The translations under genes were made by a program, and so were the position numbers. This document shows positions 24,086-30,480 of a stretch of DNA of 64,000 nucleotides, one piece after another. Source of the stretch: Sinonovacula constricta (taxonomy: Eukaryota; Mollusca; Bivalvia; Cardiida; Solecurtidae). The first letter of the stretch is position 1. The number at the start of each line of letters is the position of its first letter. The stretch covers positions 79,843,296 to 79,907,295 of the forward strand of contig CM017556.1 of the NCBI GenBank assembly GCA_007844125.1, in the 5' to 3' direction. The notes below the pieces were generated by a model that was given only the letters and a program-made list of their open reading frames with translations, was not told the DNA's origin and ran no database searches.

Positions 24086-27000
24086 GGGTGCATACTAAAA
24101 AGAGGCCAGTCTATCCAGATAACGAAAAGACACTGTGTTCAAAGCACAACCATGTTTATTTGAGGTTGGCAGAGCTGTTAGAGTCACTGACTTGTATCTC
24201 CTTTGGCCCTTAGCACAGTGGTTTGTCATCAGCTAACATGCAGTATACATGCAATATGACTATAATTTTGTTGGTGCAATGGTATATTTGTGTTAATTCA
24301 ATGGAATCTTTACCTCTTTCATCCTCAGATTGGGGAGAGTGGTAAGAGCACCCGGCAGTTAGAAAAGACGATTGCCCTGCTGAAGAAGGTGGTAGAGCGT
24401 GTCCAGTCAGAGAATGAACAACTGAAGAAGGCCCCAGGGGTGGTCAGTAATGAGAGATTACAGAATCTTCAGATGGAGAATGAAGGCCTCAAGGTAAACA
24501 ATCTTGTACATGTAAATCAGTCACATGGTTAACTGTTTAGTCAAAGTATGATTACATACGTTCAAAGAACAGAGGAAAATGTAATATGCAATATATGTAC
24601 AAAAACTGAAATAGTTAGTGTATTTATCATCATTTAGCTCTTACATTTTCTAAATTGCAGTCTGCTGGAAGGTAATTAGGCGGAAATTAGTTCCATGAAT
24701 CTGTGTAGTTCCCCACACAGGTAGCACAGTTGGTAGAGCATCCTTTTCTGAAACCGGCCGCAAAAGCTTAACCGATAGAGCGTCAGCTTGGGTATCGGGA
24801 GGTCGCGGGTTCAATCCCGGCCAGGTCAAACCAAAGACTTTAAAGTTGGTAGTAGTGGCTTTCCTCCTATAGCTGGGGGCTAAGGGGAGAGCATTATGAC
24901 TGACTCGTTGGTGTCAGTATAATGGACTGGTCAGGTTCAGTCCCTGGGCACCTCATAAGTGCACCTGTGCTATAATGATAGAAATGTCACTGCACAGTAT
25001 CGGCAAAAATGCCGGCAAATCCCAATCCCATCCCTCATTTTCTGATGCAAGGTTCAATCCTAGCTTGGAAAGAATTTTAGTTGTAAAAATGGATGTTAAG
25101 TGTCTTGTTTTACAAATAAGCTAATAAGTTCAATTCTGTTACTAGTTGACCAGGTGTAATGATTTTGTGACTAGAAAAGGTAAGCTAGAAAGTTGTTAAC
25201 AAAGCATAACATAACTTGCTTCATATTGCTAAACTAAAGCTTCCTTGCTATTTTTCGTTTGTTGCCACTGAGACATATACTTAGCTATAAGAATGTATGA
25301 TCTTTTCAGGGTCAGATGGAGGAGTTGCGCCAGAAGATGGGCGCAACACTCAGTGAGAGGTACACCAGCTCACAGAAGGGTACAGCCAAGATGATGAATG
25401 ATTATGAGAAGATGAGGAAAGACTTAATGAAGGTATGCTGGTCTGTCTGACTCGACTCAATAAGTTAAGTTGTTGTTAACCCTTAGCTTGGTAAGCATGT
25501 ATTTATACAACTTAGGTAACAGAAGTGCTAGTGCAAATGGTAGAGCATAAGCTCCAGGTACGGAAGGCCCCGGGTTCGATCCCAGGCTTCGGCATATCAA
25601 AGTTGTTAAAAAATGGTAGTGTTAAAGCTGCCTTGCTAACACTCAAACAAATATGAGGGTAGTTCCATGACTGGTTGGCCAGGTGTTGGGATAATGTGAC
25701 TGGATGGGGTATCAAGCCAGGTGTCCATGGCATGCTATACATAGTGAAGGCAGCACTATATCTGCTTCAAGTGGACATCGTCTCCAGATAACTGAAATAC
25801 TGTTGGTGGGACGATAAACCCAAAAAACAAACAATTCATTTTGTAAGATATTTGTTTTGTTTTGCAGGAAATGGACACCAATGAGAAGCTACGTGCCAAT
25901 ATAGCCTCACTGGAAATCAAGCTAGCTCAGCAGAGGAACACTATTGATGAGTCGAAGACAAGATTACAGATAGAGGAAGGAAAGCAGGAGGAGGGTGCCA
26001 TGTCTGACTCAAGGGCATGGAAGTCTGCTGTGGTGACCAGGATGTATGAAGATAGAGTTAAGTCCCTTGAGCAGGATCTGGAGAAAAAGGTGGGATATCT
26101 TGTGCACACCTCTAATTATGTTTGATTAGTTGGTTCTTTATGTTATTGTTATGCTTTTTAATAGTAATCTATGTGCGTAATTGTGTTTTAAGAATGAATT
26201 ATGAATCTTGATTATTTTGAAAGTGTATTATTAGGTCATGTATTTTTGGTTCAGCAGTAGTTATTTGTGGATACTTAGAGTACAAAACCTTTAGATTGAT
26301 GAACTATTGTTTTGATTAATATGTAAGACATTTTTCACTGCCAGGGGAAGGGGCCCATACCCTATAATTTTGGGGGAAATAGCATGATTTCGTCATTAAA
26401 GGGGAATGAAAAAACCTGACATAAAGTTACTTTTTGGGGAAATTTACTGAGGGGAAGGCACTTGTAAATGGCTCCTACTATTGAAGGAAAAAAGCCCTGA
26501 TAAGGGTTTGAGTCCTGGTCAGTGCACTTCCATGTTGGGAAGTTTTCTAGCTTACGTGTGTTTCCAAGATTATACATTAAAATTTGTCAAGAGCCTTCCT
26601 TAACAAAAATAACTGGACATCACTAATAACCATAATCATGCCACTGCAATGTACATCAAAGACAGAAACAAAACTACAAAAAAACTACTTGCCAAGGAGG
26701 TAACTGTCGGGTTTGTACTTTATGTTTAATGACACATCGCAGATTTGTTCTTACTTTTACATTTGGCTTGCATGTAAATACCTTTGTCCTGTGCTTTTCC
26801 AAATTTTTGTATATGTTGCAATGCTCATACGACTTTGTCATATATTCTTATTTTAAAAGTGTTAATTCTTATTTTAAATGTGTTAATATTGACATAATTA
26901 GAACTGCCACCTTAAATGATTTTGTTTTAAGATTATTTGAATTACTAGAATTATCTTTTATATGCATGTTTATTTTTGCAGAACAAACTTCTGTCGGACA

Positions 27001-30000
27001 CTAAAGTGTTACTAAAGGAATCTGCCCTCAGAGAACAAAAACTCATGTCTGAAAAGGAACAGCTACTGAACAAGGTAGGGTGTGTAAAAACTCACTTGCA
27101 GAAACAAACTGTTAGAGCATTTTTTATCATTACTTTTGCGACATTTTTCATGCTGATATATAGGCTATTGCTGTAAAGTAGCTAGGTACTTAGGGTATTG
27201 ATAAATTCAAGAAACATTTCTATTTAAATACATATTTGAACTTAGGTTCCATTTCACTTTTTTTTCTTTTAAACTATTCCACATAATGTACTTAACTATT
27301 AAAATGGATTAGTAACATACATGTAAAAATCATCCTATATCTTTTGTCTGATTATGATTTGACTGTATGTATAAGTAGCTAAGAGTGATGTCCCCTAACT
27401 TGATTCCCCACTAGGTGGCTGTGCTGGAGAGGATGCCCCCAGGTTCATCGGGTGGCCTGTTTGACTCCAACCTTGTAAAGAATTACCAGCAAGCAAGGTA
27501 GAATTGTCATCAAAACAGATAAATAAGAAATAAATTGAAAGGGTATTCACGCATAGCTTGTATTTATCAACCGTTCCTAAGCCCAAGTTTTGGCTTGAAC
27601 TTAAGTCAGCACTTTAAAACCAACCAAGTTAAGTATTCTTATGTTGTTTGAATGTAATTACCACATCACAGTAGATAAATTAAAAATGTATGTATTATTT
27701 CAGACACATTGCTTTAAATACTTCAAAAATTTTGGGTCTGAAATCAGTGACTTGATTTATTATTACTTAAGATTGGTTATTAAATGCTGGCCTTTAACTA
27801 AGCAAATTCTCAAATGGAAATTACAATGTTAAAGCATTACATACTTTTAATAAAAACTATTTGCAGTTGAAATTGAAAACAAAACAAAGAAAGTTGAATG
27901 CTTAATATTTTCTTTTCATTTTTGGAGTCGGTCTCTTCCTGGATATTACCCAAAATATGAGAAACTGCTGCTGTTTATAATTGTTTTGTGCAAATAACAT
28001 GGTTTCATTTGTGTAAGTATGGCATGAAAATATGTTAATGTTTTATATTTAAGGCAAAGACATATAAAATACCTTCTTTTTTTAATGACTAACAACCCTG
28101 TTGTTCTTTATCATTTCAAATGCGTCAATAAAAAATAACCTCACTAAAAATATTGATTTGCAGGAACAGCACTCTAAATGTGTGGTATCATTGTCTGTGT
28201 AGGCTTTACTATACCGGTAAATGTTTTGTATACATAGACAGGTATGATTTGATTGATTTTTGTTTTGCTGCAATTATTTTTTCTTTATTGTATCTTTATA
28301 TTTGTTTGATATACCTGTTATCTTATACTTTAGGCTGACAATAGATCGCCTGGAGAACGAGAAGAAAGAGCTGGTCCATGAACTGGGTATGGCTCGACAA
28401 CAGGCTGGAGCTGGAAATGTAAGTCAATCTTACTTTGCCTTATACATGTTTTCTTTAAAGTTTGGATTTTTGCCGTTTATGTATATGCCGTTCGGGTTTT
28501 AAATTGCACCAACAGCTCAGGTAATTTGCTCAGTCAATTTCGGGCTGTTAGCGATGAAGGAAAACCAAGTTAATTTATCTGGATAGAAACACTGTTGCAT
28601 CACAAACCTTCAATCTTAATAAAGTTCAGATTAGTCCACTTTGATTTAAATGTTTGAAATTAACCGTTGTTTAGTGCATATAGATTATATGGAGGTATGA
28701 TTTACAATTTGTGTATGTGGAAGACCATGATTATCTTCACCCTTTTTTAAATATCTCATATTAAAATGTCTCAATTAAGTTATTAAATCAAGTTGGTTTT
28801 TTTTTGCCTCTTATACTCAAATGGTAAAGATAAGGGAAATAACTGCATGTATCACATAACTTTTGTCATAATTTGTGTTTTATTTTATAGCATAACTCTT
28901 ATTTTAAGCCTTTCAATCATAGTTCATCTATGATTTTGAAAATTCATCTGACGTTGTTTTTTTTTAAAGAGACAAAAGGTTTTTGATAAATATATATTTA
29001 ACTACAGCAGTAGTTATTTGTACATACTTAGAGTACAAAACCTTTAGATTGATGAACTATTGTTTTGATTAATATGTCAGACATTTTTCACTGCCAGGGG
29101 AAGGGGCCCATACCCTATAATTTTGGGGGAAATAGCATGATTTCATCATTAAAGGGGAATGAAAAAAACTGATGTAAAGTTACTTTTTAGGGAAATCTGC
29201 CTGATTTTAAAGAAATTTACTGAGGGAAAGGCGCCTGTAAATGGCTCCTACTAATGAATGAAAAAAGCCATGGCATGGGTTTGAGTCCTGGTCAGTGAAA
29301 ACACTTCCATGTTGGGAAGTTTTCTAGCTTACCTATGGTGTCAAAAAGTATACATTAAAATTTGTCAAGGGCCTTCATTTACAAAAATTACTAGACATCA
29401 CTAATAACTATAATCGTGCCACTGCAATGTACTTCAAAGACAGAAACAAAACTACAAAAAAAACAAACAAAAAAACTTGCCAAGGTGGTAACTGTTGGGT
29501 TTGTACTTTTTGTTTAATGACACATCACAGATTTGCTCTTACTTTTACATTTGGCTTGCATTGGAATACCTTTGTCCTGTGCCTTTTCAAATTTTAGTCA
29601 TGCACATTCTGCTATTGATTGTGAATGGTTTGTAAAGGCGTAAAATGGCGTATACATGCAGGAAAACATTATCTGGCTTTAATTACAGATGAGTGAGGAT
29701 GTCTTCACGAAGGCAAAGGGTTATGACAAGGCGATGACAGAGAACATTGAGCTTGGTCTACAATTAAAGACAGTAGAACATGAGAAAGATAAATTCAAGA
29801 TGGAAGTCACAAGGGTTTGTATTATCTTTTATACTTTCACTAAAAGCTGTGGTTGCTGTAAAGGAATCATCTTCGTGTTTGTCCTGAAATGTACTGAAAA
29901 ATAGAAGGATATCGAGGGTGTTAATCATCTTAGTGATAGCGTATATATATAATGCAGACCAGTGCTAGATCTTGAAATGATGGAACAAAAGTTTTTGAAA

Positions 30001-30480
30001 AATACATTGGAAGACATCAGCTTATCTTAGAATGGACAAAATGCATGCTGCTGATATTCTTTGTGACTATCTCCTTCAAAATATTAATACACATGCAATT
30101 AATTATCTCTATAATAAATAACTAAAATATGGTTTCTAGGACCTTATACAATGAACCCTTGACATTTTAATGAAATAGTTTGTAGTTCATTATGAATATT
30201 TTTTTGCTATGAACTTATAATTCTCAAACATGTTTTACTCCAAAAGTTACGAGCTTCCATATTTTTGCCAGTTTTAAACAACAATCTATTTTTTGTTCAT
30301 GTTTTATCATTTCTACAGCTGAAGAAGGAGCTTGGTAACTTTGGTCCTGATTTCTTTGAAGAGATTGAGGACCTAAAGTTCAACTACAAGCAGGCAGTAG
30401 AGAAAAACATTCTTTATGAGGAGAAACTACAGCAGCTTAGTCAACAGTTTGGCGTATCTGTTGGCATACCTGGGGTGTGA
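3016..30480 (+). CDS. CEP290: CEP290 (centrosomal protein 290), 3' half of the gene, 23 exons
   Basis: Encodes the C-terminal ~1,117 residues of CEP290, a very long coiled-coil protein that in other animals tethers the ciliary transition zone membrane to the axoneme and gates protein entry to the cilium. Joined exons (total 3,354 bp with stop) stay in frame across 22 GT-AG introns; 18 are phase 0, one is phase 1 (10108-10657) and three are phase 2 (6278-7654, 14502-19979, 27498-28333). Signature blocks match vertebrate CEP290 in order: EANSRAPTTTM, RWEE.KKWQ, SEENIELKF, LEKTIALLKKVVE, WKS.VVTRMYE and the terminal FFEEIEDLKFNYK. Almost all exons are heptad-rich and charged. The C-terminus stops soon after the FGV block and lacks the acidic tail of the human protein. 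Upstream exons are outside the window. Confidence is high from the co-linear motif match; individual exon edges rest on splice consensus plus homology. Confidence 0.95.
3124..4092 (+). other. CEP290 intron holding a family A SINE
   Basis: The central part (about 3436-3708) is a diverged family A SINE: GGTTTGATGCCGGG-type B box, TAGCTCCCTTGCTAACACTC, GTGTGGTATCATGCCAGG, and the tail GGTGGGATAATAAACTC. The remaining sequence is AT-rich with nothing recognised. Confidence 0.75.
4093..4227 (+). CDS. CEP290: CEP290 exon W2
   Basis: 45 codons, phase 0. Acceptor CTCACCCAG, donor GTATTA. It carries FEEAVGSLPD and NVRIILDT, matching human FEEATGSIPD and NIRIILET. The upstream ATG at 4063 is intronic and not a start. 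Confidence 0.93.
4881..5117 (+). CDS. CEP290: CEP290 exon W3
   Basis: 79 codons, phase 0. Acceptor TTTCTTTTTCAG, donor GTAAGA. It contains RDKLVAELRLRMPAT, nearly identical to human RDKVINELRLRLPAT, and ends STIASLQ. Confidence 0.93.
5572..5790 (+). CDS. CEP290: CEP290 exon W4
   Basis: 73 codons, phase 0. Acceptor GTATTTTACAG, donor GTAGGT. It begins ARIQQKEE, followed by KYQDLLKQARED. It aligns with human ARLNQKEE and KYQRLLEKAREE. Confidence 0.93.
6123..6277 (+). CDS. CEP290: CEP290 exon W5
   Basis: 51 codons plus two bases; the donor GTAAGA leaves phase 2 and the split Ser codon is completed by the next exon. It begins VARLNQLEDLV, matching human IRLAEMEQTV. The acceptor is TTTTACCACAAG. 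The following 1.4-kb intron is mostly a 64-bp tandem array. Confidence 0.88.
6862..7640 (+). repeat. ~64-bp tandem array in a CEP290 intron
   Basis: About twelve imperfect units with the shared string CACATATTT...CCCTTTTTAAAGGCATCT...AAATATATGC...ACTATCACAAGAGTCAACACTA. Successive CACATATTT positions near 7431, 7495 and 7559 give a 64-bp period. The 220-codon open frame (6852-7514) across it follows the repeat and has no relation to a known protein. The array runs to within about 15 bp of the acceptor of exon W6. Confidence 0.85.
7655..7868 (+). CDS. CEP290: CEP290 exon W6
   Basis: One base completing the split codon, then 71 codons, ending phase 0 at GTAAGT. It contains EANSRAPTTTM, identical over 11 residues to human CEP290 and the most diagnostic string in the gene, followed by VERLKKQLAQKEKQ. 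The acceptor CATCATCCAG lies directly after the 64-bp array. Confidence 0.96.
7920..8213 (+). repeat. Family A SINE, diverged
   Basis: Contains GCTCCAGGTGC and GGTTTGATCC (tRNA-like head), then GTGGTATAGCTCTCTTGC, ATATGACTGGGTGCAGTAT and ATATCTGCTTCAGGT, ending GATTAACCCAACAA. The order matches the other family A copies. Confidence 0.75.
8230..8345 (+). repeat. Family B SINE fragment
   Basis: ATAACTCCCCAGGTTTAAGTCC followed by TTTATGTGGAGAGGTCTCCC and GGTTCTACCAGACATCTGTC matches the family B body. It lacks the 3' part. Confidence 0.5.
8548..8859 (+). mobile_element. pogo/Tigger-type MITE, 312 bp
   Basis: The ends are inverted: CAGTGAAACCTTTGCACAGC on the left and the complement of CAGTAAAACCTCTCAAAAAG on the right, flanked by TA target duplications (8546-8547 and 8860-8861). 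Sub-terminal GTTGCTGCTGAGAGGTGTTG and GGCTGTTGCTGCACAGAGG are also inverted partners. There is no transposase. A 656-bp relative lies at 38129-38784. The CAGT.AAACCT end is close to that of the Tigger element at 49.6-52.1 kb. Confidence 0.8.
9114..9251 (+). CDS. CEP290: CEP290 exon W7
   Basis: 46 codons, phase 0. Acceptor TTTCTCCACAG, donor GTAAGT. It starts ALSKALTDLRADM and ends DKHTKELT, matching human ALSRALLELRAEM and DRHTRELK. Confidence 0.94.
9588..9990 (+). repeat. 33-bp tandem array with acceptor-like units
   Basis: About twelve units built on GTTAACTTCATAATCAG plus TTCACATTGATTTTGT. The central copies (9665-9785) are almost identical. Each unit ends a pyrimidine/A stretch in CAG, and the real acceptor of exon W8 (CTGTTAATTTCCTTATCAG) is a diverged last unit. 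Confidence 0.88.
9993..10107 (+). CDS. CEP290: CEP290 exon W8
   Basis: 38 codons plus one base (phase 1 donor GTATGT). It begins DQIEDL and is rich in Lys and Glu. Its acceptor TAATTTCCTTATCAG looks like the last, diverged unit of the 33-bp array that fills the end of the preceding intron. Confidence 0.9.
10120..10262 (+). repeat. Family B SINE
   Basis: ATAACTCCTCAACCCCTCC, GAGAAGGGTCTTTCAGCTG and GGTTCTACCCAGACATTTGT match the family B copy at 23.9 kb in the same order. Confidence 0.65.
10268..10545 (+). repeat. 139-bp direct tandem duplication
   Basis: The segment starting ATGGTCGTCATTGTGTCAAT (10268) is repeated from 10407 with only a few differences, and a third copy of the first bases begins at 10546. 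It lies in the intron before exon W9. It is recent, judging by the near identity. Confidence 0.92.
10658..10767 (+). CDS. CEP290: CEP290 exon W9
   Basis: Two bases completing an Ala codon, then 36 codons, phase 0 end. Acceptor CTCCTTAG, donor GTAAAT. It begins GTEKSLHKAKGDKQ and continues as a charged coiled coil. Confidence 0.88.
10768..11448. other. CEP290 intron, no feature seen
   Basis: AT-rich intronic sequence between exon W9 and a SINE. No repeat, RNA or reading frame with support. Confidence 0.5.
11449..11765 (+). repeat. Family A SINE, nearly complete
   Basis: One of the best copies. The tRNA-like head is GGACCTGGTAGCGCAATCGG with B box GGGTTCAATCC. The body has GGTAGTGGTATAGC, GACTGGTTGGCCCGGTGTCA, TGTGGTATCATGCCAGGTGT and GCACTATATCTGCTTCA. 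The 3' tail GGACGATAAACCCAAATAAA is followed by CAAACAAAC. The stems of the head do not form a functional tRNA. The segment between its two GGTGT repeats is the likely source of the 38-bp minisatellite at 14.9-17.05 kb. Confidence 0.88.
12176..12325 (+). CDS. CEP290: CEP290 exon W10
   Basis: 50 codons, phase 0. Acceptor ACACCTGCAG, donor GTATGT. It starts KTGEENTKREMDELRRQ (human REKEEIDQENDELKRQ) and ends in a Pro/Lys-rich linker IDSPKEAPHK. Confidence 0.9.
12326..13015. other. CEP290 intron, no feature seen
   Basis: AT-rich, with no recognisable element before the tandem repeat that follows. Confidence 0.5.
13023..13855 (+). repeat. GTAACATATGTTA satellite with a 169-bp higher-order repeat
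   Basis: Built from short units GTAGGTAACATATGTTATATA and the variants GTAGGTAACATGTTA. Each core TAACATATGTTA or AACATGTT is its own reverse complement. From 13373 the pattern repeats as a 169-bp block (13373, 13542, 13711), the first two copies differing by about one base. The open frames on the - strand over it are artefacts. Confidence 0.93.
13915..13992. repeat. (AT)n microsatellite
   Basis: About 39 uninterrupted AT units directly after the satellite. Confidence 0.97.
14058..14316 (+). repeat. Family A SINE, 5' truncated or diverged
   Basis: CCTGGTTTGATCCCAGGCTT, GTGACTGGGTGTGGTATCAT, GAAGGCAGCACTACATCTGC and the tail GGGACAATAGACCCAACAAA. It ends about 30 bp before the acceptor of exon W11. 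Confidence 0.8.
14350..14501 (+). CDS. CEP290: CEP290 exon W11
   Basis: 50 codons plus two bases (phase 2, donor GTAATG). It contains LLRWEESKKWQKTVDRMKGK, matching human LIRWEEGKKWQ, a hallmark block. A family A SINE ends only about 30 bp upstream of its acceptor, and the 2.2-kb minisatellite begins about 370 bp downstream. Confidence 0.94.
14857..17052 (+). repeat. 38-bp minisatellite derived from a SINE segment
   Basis: About 57 units with consensus GGTGTCAGAATAATGTGATT then GGGTGTGGTATCATGTCA (38 bp). The unit matches the family A SINE segment GGTGTCAGGATAATGTGACT then GGGTGTGGTATCATGCCA at 33-34 of 38 positions. In the SINE this segment is bounded by two GGTGT repeats exactly 38 bp apart. 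Within the array a block of 19 units is duplicated: 14871-15520 reappears at 15593-16240 (offset 722 = 19 x 38) with essentially no differences. Confidence 0.95.
17165..17275 (+). repeat. Compound trinucleotide repeat
   Basis: Runs of ATC/ATT, CAG, CAC and CAA follow one another. Reading frames on both strands here are low-complexity artefacts. Confidence 0.85.
17276..18190. other. CEP290 intron, no feature seen
   Basis: Nothing recognised between the trinucleotide repeat and the pyrimidine array. Confidence 0.5.
18285..19450 (+). repeat. 32-bp polypyrimidine tandem array
   Basis: About 36 units of CCTTTTCATCTACTTCCCTT then CTTTTTCAACTG, or the variant ending CTTTTTCAGTCT/CAGCCT. Nearly every base of the + strand is C or T except for short CA, CAG and TA steps. 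Since 32 is not a multiple of three, all three frames cycle every 96 bp, which explains two overlapping ~455-codon open frames (18194-19558 and 18255-19622) of Phe/Leu/Ser-rich text. Some 17 units carry a perfect-looking 3' splice site (TCTTCTTTTTCAG). Confidence 0.94.
19623..19979. other. CEP290 intron end, AAAT-rich
   Basis: Contains an AATAAATAAATAAT-type simple repeat (19895-19960) just upstream of the acceptor of exon W12. Nothing else recognised. Confidence 0.6.
19980..20130 (+). CDS. CEP290: CEP290 exon W12
   Basis: One base completing an Arg codon, then 50 codons, phase 0 end at GTGGGT. Acceptor TTTTCCTCAG. It begins LTKEKESLEKRL (human LTLQRKLK region). It follows the largest intron in the window (5.5 kb). 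Confidence 0.88.
20815..20960 (+). repeat. Family B SINE
   Basis: GTTGAGCTGTAAGAGCAGAGG (head) then TATGAGAAGGTCTTTCAGCT, TGGTTTTACCCAGACTTTTG and GGGGTCTACCTCCACCAAAA. The same body order as the other family B copies. Confidence 0.65.
20991..21025 (+). repeat. Poly(C) followed by (CA)n
   Basis: About 20 consecutive C followed by about eight CA units. The C-run could form an i-motif, or a G-quadruplex on the - strand. Confidence 0.95.
21218..21355 (+). CDS. CEP290: CEP290 exon W13
   Basis: 46 codons, phase 0. Acceptor CTACTTAG, donor GTAACA. It begins IADLRRQL, with heptads NQQLTEQLEVMEK. It is less conserved than its neighbours; placement rests on frame and splice sites. Confidence 0.85.
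21430..21550 (+). repeat. Family B SINE fragment
   Basis: ATAAGCCTCTGACCATGTGG, ATGTGGGAAGGTAAAATAGC and CCAGTTCTACACAGACATTA follow the family B order, diverged. Confidence 0.5.
21737..21886 (+). repeat. 30-bp tandem repeat, five units
   Basis: Unit GGGCTTTGTTCTCCCAATTA plus AATGCTATTT, starting at 21737, 21767, 21797, 21827 and 21857; the first three are identical. Because 30 is a multiple of three, all frames on both strands read a 10-residue repeat, which is not evidence of a protein. Confidence 0.95.
22010..22453. other. CEP290 intron, no feature seen
   Basis: Nothing recognised apart from a TTAATTAATTAAAT-rich stretch near 22395 before exon W14. Confidence 0.5.
22454..22609 (+). CDS. 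CEP290: CEP290 exon W14
   Basis: 52 codons, phase 0. Acceptor TTGCCCTCAG, donor GTAAAG. Its second half reads LSEENIELKFEAEQAR then DLPRLK, nearly identical to human LSSENIELKFQLEQAN and DLPRLK. Confidence 0.95.
22610..23164. other. CEP290 intron, no feature seen
   Basis: AT-rich, no recognisable element. Confidence 0.5.
23167..23486 (+). repeat. Family A SINE, nearly complete
   Basis: Head CCTAGTAGCGCAATCGGAGA and B box GGGTTGGTCCC; body ATAGCTCCCTTGCTAACATG, CTGGTTGGCCTGGTGTCAGG, GTGTGATATCATGCCAGATG; tail GGTGGGACAATAAACCCAAT followed by AAACAACAACAAAAAC. It sits about 75 bp upstream of exon W15. Confidence 0.88.
23561..23677 (+). CDS. CEP290: CEP290 exon W15
   Basis: 39 codons, phase 0. 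Acceptor TCCCTGTAG, donor GTATGT. It begins DRIADLQRYVDALKTE and ends in a Ser/Gly-rich linker that joins the next exon, corresponding to the human GSGRSGK linker. Confidence 0.88.
23865..24078 (+). repeat. Family B SINE, most complete copy
   Basis: Head CTTATAACTCCTTAGCCCCT, B-box-like GGGTTAGAGTACC, body GTAGGTCTTCAAGCCAGCCT, GGTTTTACCCAGACCTTTGC, TTTTCCTCCACCAATAATTA, CACCAATATGACTGTAAATG and TGTGATTTTAAAAAA. It ends in an A-run followed by TAAATAAATAA. Confidence 0.75.
24329..24493 (+). CDS. CEP290: CEP290 exon W16
   Basis: 55 codons, phase 0. Acceptor CATCCTCAG, donor GTAAAC. It contains QLEKTIALLKKVVERVQSEN, matching human ELEKTIGLMKKVVEKVQREN almost residue for residue. Confidence 0.96.
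24715..25045 (+). repeat. tRNA-derived SINE, third family (C), with a doubled head
   Basis: Two tRNA-like heads lie in tandem: GGTAGCACAGTTGGTAGAGC, then AACCGATAGAGCGTCAGCTT with B box GGGTTCAATCCC. The body (GACTCGTTGGTGTCAGTATA, GGGCACCTCATAAGTGCACC, GGCAAAAATGCCGGCAAATC) differs from families A and B except for a weak GTTGGTGTCAG resemblance to A. Confidence 0.65.
25310..25432 (+). CDS. CEP290: CEP290 exon W17
   Basis: 41 codons, phase 0. Acceptor ATCTTTTCAG, donor GTATGC. It begins GQMEELRQKMG and includes KGTAKMMNDYEKMRKDL, matching the human KGTEKIIAENERLRKEL region. Confidence 0.92.
25523..25832 (+). repeat. Family A SINE, complete
   Basis: Head GTGCTAGTGCAAATGGTAGA and B box GGGTTCGATCCC; body ACTGGTTGGCCAGGTGTTGG, GCACTATATCTGCTTCAAGT; tail GGTGGGACGATAAACCCAAA followed by AAACAAAC. 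It ends about 35 bp upstream of exon W18's acceptor. Confidence 0.88.
25868..26089 (+). CDS. CEP290: CEP290 exon W18
   Basis: 74 codons, phase 0. Acceptor GTTTTGCAG, donor GTGGGA. It includes SRAWKSAVVTRMYE (human SKSWKSIVVTRMYE), one of the best conserved C-terminal blocks. Confidence 0.95.
26253..26806 (+). repeat. Duplicated intronic block, copy 1
   Basis: Starts CAGCAGTAGTTATTTGTGGA (just upstream of 26253 onward) and ends TACCTTTGTCCTGTGCTTTT. Nearly identical to 29003-29597, except that copy 1 lacks about 20 bp flanked by AAAT. Inside is a B-box-like GGGTTTGAGTCCTGG followed by a family-B-like CATGTTGGGAAGTTTTCTAG. Confidence 0.9.
26982..27074 (+). CDS. CEP290: CEP290 exon W19
   Basis: 31 codons, phase 0. 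Acceptor TATTTTTGCAG, donor GTAGGG. It begins NKLLSDTKVLLKES and contains EQKLMSEKEQL, equivalent to human ITDLKQLVKEATEREQKV. Confidence 0.9.
27415..27497 (+). CDS. CEP290: CEP290 exon W20
   Basis: 27 codons plus two bases (phase 2). Acceptor CCCCACTAG, donor GTAGAA. It begins VAVLERMPPGSSG (human IKILKHVPEGAET), a short Pro/Gly break in the coiled coil. Confidence 0.87.
27498..28333. other. CEP290 intron, no feature seen
   Basis: AT-rich, no recognisable element. The 63- and 61-codon open frames here have no support. Confidence 0.5.
28334..28418 (+). CDS. CEP290: CEP290 exon W21
   Basis: One base completing an Arg codon plus 28 codons. Acceptor ATACTTTAG, donor GTAAGT. It reads LTIDRLENEKKELVHEL, equivalent to human NHQLDKEKAELIHQI. 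Confidence 0.9.
29003..29597 (+). repeat. Duplicated intronic block, copy 2
   Basis: Direct-orientation partner of 26253-26806, in the intron before exon W22. No exon is included in the duplication, so this is either a transposed element or a copied intron segment. Confidence 0.9.
29689..29814 (+). CDS. CEP290: CEP290 exon W22
   Basis: 42 codons, phase 0. Acceptor TTAATTACAG. The donor is GTTTGT, the weakest in the gene; the frame is open past it for some 30 codons. Its first codon happens to be ATG but it is internal, not a start. Confidence 0.87.
30319..30480 (+). CDS. CEP290: CEP290 exon W23, C-terminus and stop
   Basis: 53 codons and TGA (30478-30480). Acceptor CATTTCTACAG. It contains FFEEIEDLKFNYKQAVEKN and LSQQFGV, matching human FFEEIEDLKYNY and LSEQLGV. 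It ends SVGIPGV, shorter than the human tail, which continues for about 25 acidic residues. Confidence 0.97.
   Translation: MKKELGNFGPDFFEEIEDLKFNYKQAVEKNILYEEKLQQLSQQFGVSVGIPGV

Noticed and set aside
29689..29691. ATG at the start of an open frame, possible gene start
   Set aside because: It is the first codon of an internal CEP290 exon after a good acceptor, and the frame continues from the preceding exon.
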